A DNA stretch of 43,206 nt, taken from NCBI GenBank assembly GCA_902615835.1, contig CACMQL010000014.1, forward strand, positions 1 to 43,206. The letters run 5' to 3'. The notes under the pieces are model-generated. The model did no database searches. It saw only the letters and a list, made by a program, of their open reading frames with translations, and was not told the origin of the DNA. Shown here one piece after another: positions 26,916 through 35,877 of the stretch. Every line of letters begins with the position of its first letter. Position 1 is the first letter of the stretch. The DNA comes from an uncultured Verrucomicrobiota bacterium (GTDB taxonomy: Bacteria; Verrucomicrobiota; Verrucomicrobiia; Opitutales; Seribacteraceae). The translations under genes and the position numbers were made by a program.

Positions 26916-28058
26916 TTACACATCCTGAAAATTGAAATGTTTTTCAACCAAGTCTGCAAATACTGCAGATTGGGAACGACGGTCAAATTGTGCTTGAATG
27001 GAAATCACCCTTTCCTGTAAAGCCGAATATTTTTGTCGGTCCTTCTCCAAGGCAACGATTTCTTTGGCTATTTCCAGAACATTCATTTTTTCAAATCCGA
27101 GCCCGAGTTTATTTTTTTTTACAAATTCGTTTAACTCGCCGTCCGGTGCGACCACCAATGGCAAGGCCATACCGATATACTCGTAGACTTTTGCCGGCAT
27201 GGCTATCTGGGTGGAAGTCATTTCCTTCATCAAACTGATTCCCACTGAACCACTTGATAAAAGTTCCGGAATTTCCCCTCGTTTTTTTTCTCCTGCAAAT
27301 CGTGCATTTCCCCATTCAAGTGATTTGTAAGATTGTGGAATGGGTCCAATAATCAGAAATTCAATTTTAGGATTCAGTTCCTTAATCCTAAGGGAGATTT
27401 TGCGTAAAGCATTTATGTCGTGAAGACGGCTAAATCTTCCATGATAAACAATTCGGAAAAGATTATCCTTTTTCTTGAATTTAGAGTGATCAAAAAGATG
27501 GGGGTCGAAGCCGTTAGAAACATGAGCATGGGGTCTTTGGAAGGAACTGACTTGTCTATCTATTCCTTTAGTTACCGATGTTAGCAAACAACTATTTTGA
27601 TAGCATGACTTTTCCCATTTAATCAATTGCTTACCCCAGAAACCAGTTTCCGGGAATACCTTTAAATCAAATAATACCTTCGGATAACGGTCCCGAATAT
27701 CAAACAAATAAGGAATTTTTTTTCCTTTTGCGATTTTCGCGATGTAGGCTGCCATAAAAAAGGGTGGAGATGTAATGATTACTCCATCCAATTTCTTAGC
27801 AACCTTGCGAATGCTTATGCCAAGATCACAGGCCAATCTCATTTCCTGAAAAAATCTTCTGAAAACCCCTACCCGATTAGATGGAACCGAAAATGGGGAG
27901 GCATAATGATTAGCACCTTCCATTCGCTGTGAGCCTTTTGAGGAAAACACCTTCACCTCATGACCCCGTTTGCTGAGTTCTCTTACCCACGGCCCAATCC
28001 TTGCAGATGCGGCCGCATTGATTGGCGGAAATTCAGGAGTTACGACGGCTATTTTCAA
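26916..28058 (-). CDS. GT4-family glycosyltransferase (WbuB-like)
   Basis: A 380-residue GT-B glycosyltransferase. The N-terminus TPEFPPINAAASARIGPWVR is the donor-side GT4 pattern seen in WbuB-like enzymes. The middle VYHGRFSRLHDINALRK and the C-terminal VYEYIGMALPLVVAPDGEL follow the family. The start is a TTG overlapping the wecB stop by 3 nt (TTGA), so translation is coupled with wecB. Next to wecB (ManNAc synthesis) it may transfer a ManNAc- or FucNAc-like sugar, but that is inference. Confidence 0.85.
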   Translation of the reverse strand: MKIAVVTPEFPPINAAASARIGPWVRELSKRGHEVKVFSSKGSQRMEGANHYASPFSVPSNRVGVFRRFFQEMRLACDLGISIRKVAKKLDGVIITSPPFFMAAYIAKIAKGKKIPYLFDIRDRYPKVLFDLKVFPETGFWGKQLIKWEKSCYQNSCLLTSVTKGIDRQVSSFQRPHAHVSNGFDPHLFDHSKFKKKDNLFRIVYHGRFSRLHDINALRKISLRIKELNPKIEFLIIGPIPQSYKSLEWGNARFAGEKKRGEIPELLSSGSVGISLMKEMTSTQIAMPAKVYEYIGMALPLVVAPDGELNEFVKKNKLGLGFEKMNVLEIAKEIVALEKDRQKYSALQERVISIQAQFDRRSQSAVFADLVEKHFNFQDV

Positions 28059-29140
28059 CCTGTTCTTTCCAGAAGAGAATCAGCAATCGTCTCCGATGAT
28101 TTACCATCTCCGTACAAATTAATGGACCAGTCAAGGTTGGCATTCAACGCCAGTTGTGCTTTATCCCTGATCTCGTCCTTTAAGGTTTTGGCCAGTCGAT
28201 TGTGCCCACCCTCCATCAGTTCTGTCCATTCCGTTTCCGATCTGACCGTGACGCAGGGTTTCTTTTGAAAAAAAGCTTCTTTCTGCATACCGCCAGAATC
28301 AGTAACAATTAAGGATGAGAATGATTGTAAGGCCAAGATATCGAGAAAACCGACAGGGGGGATTAACCTGACCAAAGGGGAGATCAAATCGAGTAAAGAA
28401 AATTTTTCGAGTCTGGATTTGGTACGTGGATGAAGTGGAAGGATGATGGGCACTTCTTTTGACAGGTCATTCAAACCTTTACATATCCAATCCAGGACAT
28501 TGATATCATCCACATTCTCAGCCCGGTGGATGGTACATAATGCATACCTTTGCCCATCCAAATTTAAATCAGAAATAATTTTGGATTTCGACGATGCAAT
28601 CTTCTTAAAACTTAATGCCGCATCGAGCATGACATCTCCGGTCCTAACGATTTTATTCTCTTCAATTCTCTCTGATAGAAGTCTGTCATGAGCTATTTTC
28701 GTAGGGGCAAATAAGAGATCGCAAGCATGATCAGGAAGGATTCGATTAATTTCCTCCGGCATTTTACGATTATCAGAACGCAGTCCCGCTTCCACATGGG
28801 CACAAGGAATATTCAGTTTTGACGCTGCAAGGCAACCTGCCAAAGTTGAATTAGTATCACCATAAACAAGCACCCAGTCAGGCTGTTGTTCAAGGATTAC
28901 CTCCTCAATTTTAACCAGCATTTCTCCCGTCATTTTCCCATGAGTACCGCCGGAAATTCCAAGATTAGCTTGAGGTTCGGAAATACCCATTTCATCAAAG
29001 AAGACTTTGGACATATTTTCGTCGAAGTGTTGTCCAGTATGAACTAAAAATTCTTCTATATTTCTATGATGTAGAGCGCTTGAAACAACAGCAGCTTTAA
29101 TAAATTGAGGACGTGCACCAATTACTGTGAGAACAACCAT
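28055..29140 (-). CDS. wecB: UDP-N-acetylglucosamine 2-epimerase (non-hydrolysing)
   Basis: WecB interconverts UDP-GlcNAc and UDP-ManNAc. The 361-residue product has VIGARPQFIKAAVV, VHTGQHFDENMS, VYGDTNSTLAG, CAHVEAGLRS, KMPEEINR, HRAENVDD, LHPRTKSRLE and TDSGGMQKEAFF, all typical of this enzyme. It supplies a ManNAc donor for the nearby glycosyltransferases. It begins with ATG 29140 after a 300-nt gene-free stretch, so it may start its own transcript running through galE. Confidence 0.94.
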   Translation of the reverse strand: MVVLTVIGARPQFIKAAVVSSALHHRNIEEFLVHTGQHFDENMSKVFFDEMGISEPQANLGISGGTHGKMTGEMLVKIEEVILEQQPDWVLVYGDTNSTLAGCLAASKLNIPCAHVEAGLRSDNRKMPEEINRILPDHACDLLFAPTKIAHDRLLSERIEENKIVRTGDVMLDAALSFKKIASSKSKIISDLNLDGQRYALCTIHRAENVDDINVLDWICKGLNDLSKEVPIILPLHPRTKSRLEKFSLLDLISPLVRLIPPVGFLDILALQSFSSLIVTDSGGMQKEAFFQKKPCVTVRSETEWTELMEGGHNRLAKTLKDEIRDKAQLALNANLDWSINLYGDGKSSETIADSLLERTG

Positions 29141-29440
29141 TATGACATATTTTTGTACAAAAGCCCTATTTTAAAAAAACTGAACTTTGGAGATTTTAAA
29201 AAATATATCTTGGCAAAAAGTAAAATATTTTTTTTGTTTGTTTTTAGCCATTTCGTTTAAAAACTTATGCATAAAGCATATAAGCTGAGTTCTATAATTT
29301 AATACCGATAATAACGCTAAGGATGATTCTAATGAGTACATTCAAAGCCAACTGAAGCTCCTAAAAAAAATATGAGTTGGAGCTACATATTATTTTACAA
29401 ATTAACACAAAAAAAAAGAGGTCGTATTCACTCTTGAACG
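29141..29440. other. 300-nt gene-free AT-rich spacer
   Basis: There is no convincing open frame. Present are an imperfect inverted repeat AGCTCC...GGAGCT (29356-29361/29379-29384) with an A-rich loop and a short ATGC-ATAAA-GCAT palindrome near 29270. It probably holds the end of the upstream GT4 message and the promoter for wecB-galE, but no strong -35/-10 pair is visible. Confidence 0.4.
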
Positions 29441-30673
29441 CTAATCAGTTAGAAGTTTAGGTATTACAAAATCAAGCACTGCTTGAGCAACCTCACTTGA
29501 TGCAGTCTTTTGCCATCGATCGATAGCCGCAACACGCTTGGATTCTGAAGTTTCTAAAACATACCGAATCGATGCTGCTGCTGATGCTGAATCAATCTCA
29601 ACTGGTAAAAGTACACCCACCTCTGCATCAACAATATCTCCTGTTCCACCTGCTGCTGTGGCTACCACTGGAGTTCCCATAGACAGTGCTTCCATTACCG
29701 TTATTGGGACACCTTCTGAAGATGAAAGGTTTACGAATACATTTGGTTTGTGATCTCGGTGATAATGAAAAACTTCTAAACGAGATACCGGACCGGGAAG
29801 TTCAACATTAAGATTTTTTGGACACATTTCTAATATAGGTTTAATCTGTTCAATTCCTTCGCCTAGATGTATCCATCTCCACGATATATCTGGGTCCTTT
29901 TTTGCTGCCAAAATCATTGATTGAGTAATCAACCCCAATCGCTTCACGACTGCTCCACTTGAGCAAGTTAAAATAACGGCCTGATCTACAGTTTGCCTAC
30001 ACTCATTGAGATTGGGCTCTACAAGGCGGTCAACACCAAGAGGAGCAACTAGCACACGCATTGAACCACTTATTTTCTTTTTAATATGTTCAGCACCTGC
30101 AGAAGAGCACGGTAAAAGAAATGATGCTTGACTGGCAAGTAAACTCCGAAAAGGAAGGTAGCTATAAGGATTGTATTGTTCCCAAATATCAAAACGATGC
30201 GAACGACTTACAAAGCGAAGACTAGTTCTGTGTTTTTTTGCAACAGCAAGACCAACAGCCTCTGAGTTGGACCAAAAACTCATTGCCTTTCGAACTTGTT
30301 GACCTGCAGGTGTTCCTAAAATCCAGCACATAAACCTAGCAACTCGGAAAATGTAAGACCAAATAGCAACCTGAGACTTTAGCCGAAAAATCAAAAGTCC
30401 TCTGTCAAAAACTTCTTTTGGTAATTCTGAGATTACACTCTTAAGTATGTAGGGCGATTTAAAGATTTGAAACCAACTGTACTGGGAGAGGGATTTTTCA
30501 AGTTTAGCACCATGAGGTAGGGTTCTTTTTTCTGTGTTTTTACAAAACGCAGGAACTACAACCACAACACCATATTTTTGTAGTCGACGAACTTCCTCTT
30601 CAATGAATGATTCAGCTTTTCCATATGGATATTCACGAGTGAAAAGATGGATTAATGGATTAGATTGAACCAC
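29441..30673 (-). CDS. GT4-family glycosyltransferase (colanic-acid type)
   Basis: A 410-residue GT-B glycosyltransferase starting at GTG 30673. The N-terminus LFTREYPYGKAESFIEEEV is characteristic of the AmsK/WcaL-like exopolysaccharide group, and SRSHRFDIWEQYN follows. The C-terminal donor site shows FVNLSSSEGVPITVMEALSM with the E-x7-E motif, then GTPVVATAAGGTGDIVD. Acceptor and donor sugars are unknown. It stands alone between two gene-free gaps (136 and 300 nt). Confidence 0.87.
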   Translation of the reverse strand: MVQSNPLIHLFTREYPYGKAESFIEEEVRRLQKYGVVVVVPAFCKNTEKRTLPHGAKLEKSLSQYSWFQIFKSPYILKSVISELPKEVFDRGLLIFRLKSQVAIWSYIFRVARFMCWILGTPAGQQVRKAMSFWSNSEAVGLAVAKKHRTSLRFVSRSHRFDIWEQYNPYSYLPFRSLLASQASFLLPCSSAGAEHIKKKISGSMRVLVAPLGVDRLVEPNLNECRQTVDQAVILTCSSGAVVKRLGLITQSMILAAKKDPDISWRWIHLGEGIEQIKPILEMCPKNLNVELPGPVSRLEVFHYHRDHKPNVFVNLSSSEGVPITVMEALSMGTPVVATAAGGTGDIVDAEVGVLLPVEIDSASAAASIRYVLETSESKRVAAIDRWQKTASSEVAQAVLDFVIPKLLTD

Positions 30674-30809
30674 TTATCAGGTTGCAAAATTTATGATAAT
30701 AATTTGCCGCTGGCCTAGATTAAAAATAGAGCAGGAATTTGTAGTGTTAAAGTTAAACTCAAAAATGTAGGCTTTACTTTTTTAAGAAATCTTTGATATT
30801 TTTTGGATT

Positions 30810-32327
30810 TTAAATTTTATATGCAGTCTTTCGAAGTCTACCAGCCAACATGGCTAATGCGTCATGAACCCGTTCTAAGAGTACTTCATCCTGAACGCTT
30901 AAACTGCTACGCCCGTCCATAAAAACATATCGGATTTTTCCATAGGAATAATTTCTACCGGAAATTTGAAACTCCACCACAAATTCTTTATCTCTGGAAA
31001 AATATCCATTTTGCTGAGGATCCACCCACCTAACAATCTTACCAATAGTAGGATTTTCAATATCAAAATTCGAGCCAAGCCTGCCATTGGTCGAATAAAA
31101 GGTGACCTCTGCTTCATGAAATTGCATACCTTCACTCGCTTTCTTAATACATGACTGCACATTATCAAGTGAGTCCAGCCCAACTACCATACCTTCAGTA
31201 TCTTTGATTGCTTGTTCAATGGATTTTGTGCTTTTTCGATCGTCCATTAATGTAATTAAACCTTCGCCGAAAAACTCAAAACGAAAGTATCCAAGATATC
31301 GTAACAGTATAAAACCACCTAATCCAAAAAAGACAAAAACCGCAAACAATTGATCTCCTTTTCCGAAAGCGGCCGCAATCGCAACCAATGAAGAAGCAAA
31401 AGCCATCGTCCACATGGCAAGCACTGCCTTGCCATGAGATAATCCTTTAGCCATCAATCGATGGTGAAAATGCTCCATATCAGGAGAGAAAGGAGATCGT
31501 CCTCTCATAGTCCTTCGAAAAATAGCGAAAACACAATCCATAATTGGAACAGCAAAAGCGAGGACAGGAAAAATCCCGTCGAGGACATCGCTTTCTCGAG
31601 CACTTGCCAATAATGTTAAACATCCAACAAGGTATCCAAGAGTTAGACTTCCACAATCCCCAAGAAAGATGGAAGCAGGTCGACTGTTGTATACCAAAAA
31701 GCCAAGCAGGCATCCTATCAGAAGGGTCGACATCCAAGTGACACTTGTAATTCCTGCAAGATAACCAACTAATGAAACTGCAAGCAAACCAGCAACGGTT
31801 ATTCCTGATGCAAGACCATCTAATCCGTCAATTAAGTTGATGGCATTTGCCATTCCCACGATCCACAGACAGGCAAAACCAAACGCAACCCACGCAGAGA
31901 AGTCAATCGATCCAAGACCAAGAAACTGGACATTGGAAAATGATAATTCAGCACCCCAAACAACAAGTCCTGCAATCAAAAACTCACCAAAAAGCTTCGT
32001 TTTGGGTGATAAACGCGCTAAATCATCCAAAAAACCAATTGCGAAGATACCAATCGATCCAATGAGTATAGATCCGATAATCGGATTGTTCCCCCACATC
32101 ATTTCACGAATTTGAGGAACAGAAAATCCTCCTAAGCACATTACCGCTAGAAAAGAGAGCAAGATCGCAGCACCGCCAAGTCTTGGAGTGGCTTGTTGAT
32201 GGACTTTACGGGCACGCTGGGGACAATCCACAAACCCCTTACGCAAGGCCAAATGCCTGATAATTGGAGTAATGATACAGGTGAAAATAGCTCCTAAAAC
32301 AAATAAACTGTAAATGGATGGTATCAA
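30810..32327 (-). CDS. WecA/TagO-type undecaprenyl-phosphate sugar-1-phosphate transferase with C-terminal extension
   Basis: This polytopic enzyme would attach a HexNAc-1-phosphate to undecaprenyl phosphate at the inner membrane. The 505-residue product has the PNPT-family motifs KVHQQATPRLGG, GFLDDLARLSPKTK, NAINLIDGLDGLASG, FLGDCGSLTLGYLVG and HFHHRL (metal and UDP-sugar site), plus about ten hydrophobic helices up to residue about 345. WecA/TagO proteins are normally 320-370 residues; here about 150 extra soluble residues follow (from about 355) with β-strand-like segments (EFVVEFQISGRNYSYGKIRY) and a terminal helix. The extension's role is unknown. The start is a TTG. Confidence 0.9.
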   Translation of the reverse strand: MIPSIYSLFVLGAIFTCIITPIIRHLALRKGFVDCPQRARKVHQQATPRLGGAAILLSFLAVMCLGGFSVPQIREMMWGNNPIIGSILIGSIGIFAIGFLDDLARLSPKTKLFGEFLIAGLVVWGAELSFSNVQFLGLGSIDFSAWVAFGFACLWIVGMANAINLIDGLDGLASGITVAGLLAVSLVGYLAGITSVTWMSTLLIGCLLGFLVYNSRPASIFLGDCGSLTLGYLVGCLTLLASARESDVLDGIFPVLAFAVPIMDCVFAIFRRTMRGRSPFSPDMEHFHHRLMAKGLSHGKAVLAMWTMAFASSLVAIAAAFGKGDQLFAVFVFFGLGGFILLRYLGYFRFEFFGEGLITLMDDRKSTKSIEQAIKDTEGMVVGLDSLDNVQSCIKKASEGMQFHEAEVTFYSTNGRLGSNFDIENPTIGKIVRWVDPQQNGYFSRDKEFVVEFQISGRNYSYGKIRYVFMDGRSSLSVQDEVLLERVHDALAMLAGRLRKTAYKI

Positions 32328-32509
32328 AGTATTAGAGATTGAATGACATAAAATTGCAAATTAGTCAATTTCTCAAAGGTGGTTTAAATTTTGGTTTGAA
32401 ACAACCATCCTCTAAGCCATAAAATTATGTAGTACTCCAATCAAACTAATTTTCAACAACCGCCCCATTCCTCTCAGTATGCTCTTTAGACAGATATTGA
32501 AAACTTTAT

Positions 32510-32912
32510 TTATTGGGTCCAATGATTTGCAATTGGGAGAAGTAATTTAAAAAATCTGTGTTTATCTTTGGTTAGCAATTTATAGTTTGCATTCGAAGCG
32601 TGTGCTCCAATATAAAAATCTGTTAATGGAGAATTCTTGGTTCCTCCCTTTTGACTATCCCATAAAAGCTTTGCCTCCTAAGAAAGAAACCTCAGTTAAG
32701 AGTGGCTCATTCAACAAACCGATTTCATTAAGCAATAAATCTAATTCTTGAACTGAATTGAATCCAATAGAGATTTCAGAATAAATTATCGGGTTGATGA
32801 CAAGTCTGCTGATGCTTGAGGCATCAGATAAAGCCTTTAAAGACCAATCAAACCAATTGGAGTCTCGGGTAAAAATATCTAACAAAACATTTGAATCGAC
32901 CAAAATAACCAA
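32510..32912 (-). pseudogene. VapC-type PIN-domain toxin gene, frameshifted
   Basis: The open part (from TTG 32912) encodes VILVDSNVLLDIFTRDSNWF, WSLKALSD, VINPIIYSEISIGF and FLGGKAF, then hits a stop. Shifting one base in the TTTT run at about 32664-32667 continues the family sequence: LWDSQKGGTKNSPLTDFYIG, AHASNANYKLLTKDKHRFF, ending at TAA 32510. The rejoined product is about 134 residues, the usual VapC length, with the PIN acidic residues D (VDSN), E (YSE) and D (LTDF) restored. As it stands it is inactive, or the base is a sequencing error. The toxin would be an RNase. The antitoxin tail ends 1 nt upstream. Confidence 0.85.
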
Positions 32913-32913
32913 A

Positions 32914-33001
32914 CTAATCGCGAGTTAAATTCATTATCTGATCGGTAGTCATGTTGACATCAGAAATTCCGGCTACCTGTTTATAATTTGCTGAAAGTCT
33001 T
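32914..33001 (-). pseudogene. remnant of an AbrB/VapB-type antitoxin C-terminus
   Basis: Just upstream of the PIN gene the same-strand frame reads [15 protein letters not shown] then NMTTDQIMNLTRD and stop. The ending MTTDQIMNLTRD matches the toxin-binding tail pattern (T-x-[DE]-[EQ]-I-M-x-L-T-R) of VapB-type antitoxins. The DNA-binding N-terminal half is absent because the frame is closed by a stop inside the end of rfbA. A possible 12-codon mini-frame starts at ATG 32952. The assignment rests on a short motif and on the neighbouring toxin. Confidence 0.55.
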
Positions 33002-33890
33002 ATTTAGTTTCGGATGCATTATTCAAAATCCTCTTCAAATATAGCCCATAACTGGAAGAACCGTGTGCAGTAACTGCTTTTTCCAGCTCATCAGTAGACA
33101 TCCAATTTTTGTAAAAGGCGATTTCTTCCAGGCAGGCGATCTTCAATCCTTGGCGTCGCTCGATTACTTTAACGAATTCCGTAGCCGATGCCAAATTATC
33201 TTGACTACCTGTATCTAACCAAGCCGTGCCTCTCCCCATTACCTCAACCGAAAGATTTCCTGCCTCTAGGTAAACCCGGTTTAAATCGGTAATCTCGAGT
33301 TCCCCCCGGGGAGATGGTTTTAATTCTTTTGCAATCGCACAAACTTGCTGATCGTAAAAATAAAGTCCAGGGACTGCATATTTTGATTTAGGAATTTCGG
33401 GTTTCTCTTCAAGCGACACCGCTTTTCCGGATTTATCAAACTCAACCACTCCGTAGTTTTCAGGATCCGAAACATGATATCCAAAGATCATGGCACCCAA
33501 CTCCTTAGCTTTGGCATCATAGAGGGTTTTCTCCAATTCATGTCCGTAAAAAACATTATCTCCTAATATTAAAATTGATGGAGCATCTCCAAGAAAATGT
33601 TCTCCAATGAGAAACGCCTGAGCCAAGCCATCAGGGTTGGGTTGTCCCTCATAAGAAAAAGAGACTCCAAAACGAGATCCATCACCCAAAAGTTCTCTGA
33701 ACAAAGGTAAATCTCGTGGAGTGGAAATAATCAGAATTTCTCGAATCCCGGAAAGCATTATTATGGAGATCGGGTAGTAAATCATGGGCTTGTCATAAAC
33801 CGGCATCAACTGCTTGCTTACCGCCATCGTCAGTGGGTAAAGGCGGGTTCCTGATCCGCCAGCCAATACGATTCCCTTTCGGTTGGTCAT
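33000..33890 (-). CDS. rfbA: glucose-1-phosphate thymidylyltransferase
   Basis: RfbA (RmlA) makes dTDP-glucose, the first step to dTDP-rhamnose. The product (296 residues) has [84 protein letters not shown] and [16 protein letters not shown] longer frame from 33965 overlaps rfbB and lacks family similarity; ATG 33890 overlaps the rfbB stop as TAATG, indicating translational coupling. It is followed by the decayed toxin-antitoxin remnant. Confidence 0.95.
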   Translation of the reverse strand: MTNRKGIVLAGGSGTRLYPLTMAVSKQLMPVYDKPMIYYPISIIMLSGIREILIISTPRDLPLFRELLGDGSRFGVSFSYEGQPNPDGLAQAFLIGEHFLGDAPSILILGDNVFYGHELEKTLYDAKAKELGAMIFGYHVSDPENYGVVEFDKSGKAVSLEEKPEIPKSKYAVPGLYFYDQQVCAIAKELKPSPRGELEITDLNRVYLEAGNLSVEVMGRGTAWLDTGSQDNLASATEFVKVIERRQGLKIACLEEIAFYKNWMSTDELEKAVTAHGSSSYGLYLKRILNNASETK

Positions 33891-34942
33891 TAGATGCCCA
33901 GCCTTTCTCGCTGGTACTTCCCTGAAGTCACATTCTCGCACCATTCTTGATGGTTCAGGTACCATTCCACAGTTTGCTCCATACCTTCTTCAAAGGAATA
34001 GGAAGGTTGCCAACCCAGCTCGTTTTTAATCTTAGAAAAATCAATTGCATACCGATGATCATGTCCCGGGCGATCTGTAACAAAAGTCTTCAATTGATTA
34101 TGAGGTGCTCCAATAGGATGGTGCCGATCCAAAATATTGCATAGTGTATCAATAACTTCCATATTTGTCTTTTCTGAAGCTCCACCAATGCAATATGTAT
34201 CCCCCACCCTTCCCTTTCTTAGGACTGATAAAATTCCGGAGCAATGATCTTCCACATGCAACCAATCCCTGATGTTTGATCCGTCCCCATAAATAGGAAG
34301 GCTTTTTCCTTCACAAGCATTCAAAATCATTAAAGGAATCAACTTTTCCGGAAACTGATAAGGGCCGTAATTATTGGAGCAGTTGGTAGTTAGAACCGGC
34401 AGTCCGAAGGTATGATAATACGCACGAACTAAATGATCCGCCGATGCCTTGGAAGCGGAATACGGGCTATTCGGGGCGTATGGTGTAGTTTCGCAGAAAG
34501 CAGGATCTTCAGGTTTTAATGATCCGTATACTTCATCCGTAGATACATGTAAAAAACGAAGGCCTTTTTGACGGTCTTCGTTTTGAGATTGATGATATGT
34601 TTTAAAAGCTTCCAATAATCGTAAGGTACCGACCACATTGGTTTGCACAAAGGGCTCTGGCCCATCAATAGAGCGATCCACATGACTCTCGGCCGCAAAA
34701 TTGACGACTGCGTCTGGTTGATGTTTAGAAAGTAAATTCGATACTAACTCACCATCACAAATATCACCTTTGCAGAAAGCATAACGGGGGTCGCCCTCAA
34801 AATCGGCTAAATTCTCAGGATTACCAGCATAAGTTTGCTTGTCCAGATTGATTACCTTTTCACAATCGGTCTGACCCAACAGTAAACGAATGAAATTGGA
34901 CCCGATAAACCCAAGACCTCCAGTGACTAAAATATTTTTCAT
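33890..34942 (-). CDS. rfbB: dTDP-glucose 4,6-dehydratase
   Basis: RfbB (RmlB) converts dTDP-glucose to dTDP-4-keto-6-deoxyglucose. The 350-residue SDR enzyme has [44 protein letters not shown], the catalytic YxxxK in [12 protein letters not shown], and [20 protein letters not shown]. It overlaps the rfbD-like stop by ATGA (4 nt) and the rfbA start by TAATG, so the three genes form a coupled operon. Confidence 0.95.
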   Translation of the reverse strand: MKNILVTGGLGFIGSNFIRLLLGQTDCEKVINLDKQTYAGNPENLADFEGDPRYAFCKGDICDGELVSNLLSKHQPDAVVNFAAESHVDRSIDGPEPFVQTNVVGTLRLLEAFKTYHQSQNEDRQKGLRFLHVSTDEVYGSLKPEDPAFCETTPYAPNSPYSASKASADHLVRAYYHTFGLPVLTTNCSNNYGPYQFPEKLIPLMILNACEGKSLPIYGDGSNIRDWLHVEDHCSGILSVLRKGRVGDTYCIGGASEKTNMEVIDTLCNILDRHHPIGAPHNQLKTFVTDRPGHDHRYAIDFSKIKNELGWQPSYSFEEGMEQTVEWYLNHQEWCENVTSGKYQRERLGI

Positions 34943-35816
34943 ACTCCGACCGGTCTAGCCATTTTTCTTATAGATTCACGCATAGCTTCTTCCACGGGTC
35001 TCATTCCAATACCAGCCTTTACTGCTTTTGTGGTATCCAGCACACAATTAGAACGAGGTGTTTTTGCCGCTTTATTCATAAATTGTTCCTCATCCTCAAA
35101 AAATTTAAATTGTTTATCCGTTACACCTTCTTCTCTCATCCATTCGGTGACCTGATGGGTAGTAACGGAACCAGGATTCGTCATATTGTAAATTCCTGGT
35201 TCGACTTCTTTCTCGAAACATTCAACGCACTTTTGAACAAACTCATCCAAATGAGAAACTGAATTTTCAGCCTCCAGCAAGGAATCGTAATTCAGTAATT
35301 TCTGAAGGTAATTCCTTGGACTTCGCTCATCATTAAAAGGTATCCGTAACCTCCAGATGTAACAGTTTTCTGCACCCTCAAGTACTTCTTCACCTAAAGC
35401 CTTGGTACCACTGTAAAAACTGCAGGGAGGTGATCGAAATGAAAAATTGGGTTCATCTTCTTCTGCCCAACCCTTACCGTCCTGCCTTATTCCGGAATAG
35501 ATACAACCACTGGAAACATGAGCCCATGGTATGTTCAAATCTTCACAAACTTCACGAATAATCCCCGGCAATACCGCGTTTCCAGATAAACATTCTGCTT
35601 TTGCCAGTTCGCAGGCATCCACATTAGGCTTTCCGGTATACCCAGCTGCATTAATCAAAAAACGAATCTTATTTTTATGATAAAATTACTTAGAAGTGCC
35701 TTGTCGTAGTAGTTTAAAGTATCCCTTCCAATTGAAATTAAGTTATTTTTAAGTTTTGGAATTAAGCAAAACTTTTGTCCAACATAACCATTTTTTCCAA
35801 TCAAAAGGTATTTCAT
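34939..35816 (-). pseudogene. rfbD-like dTDP-4-keto-rhamnose epimerase/reductase gene with a frameshift (UER1-like)
   Basis: From ATG 35816 the minus strand encodes MKYLLIGKNGYVGQKF, a Rossmann start with the G-x-x-G-x-x-G NAD(P) motif, then runs into a stop at GTTTTTTGA. Adding one T to the run (plus-strand A run 35657-35662) joins it to RFVFLINAAGYTGKPNVD and the long open frame ending at 34939; the rejoined product is about 292 residues. Typical features are VSSGCIYSG, the catalytic SFYSGTKALGEEVL (YxxxK), RIPFNDERSPRNYLQKLL, YNMTNPGSV and APRSN-like TPRSNCVLD. This layout follows the plant/eukaryotic UER1 type (3,5-epimerase plus 4-reductase) more than bacterial RmlD. Without the repair the NAD-binding half is separated, so it is either inactive or mis-sequenced. 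The N-terminal part is AT-rich, the rest is not. Confidence 0.85.
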
Positions 35817-35877
35817 AAAAATTTATAATAGAAAAATAACGAGAATTTTAAAAAACAAATTTTCGACAAAACCTTAA

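Noticed and set aside
29356-29384. Inverted repeat AGCTCC/GGAGCT as a terminator of the GT4 gene
   Set aside because: The loop is about 17 nt long, the stem is only 6 bp and no T tract follows on the minus strand.
33891-33965. Extended N-terminus of RfbA starting at 33965
   Set aside because: These residues lack family similarity and overlap the rfbB end; ATG 33890 coupled to the rfbB stop as TAATG gives the normal start.
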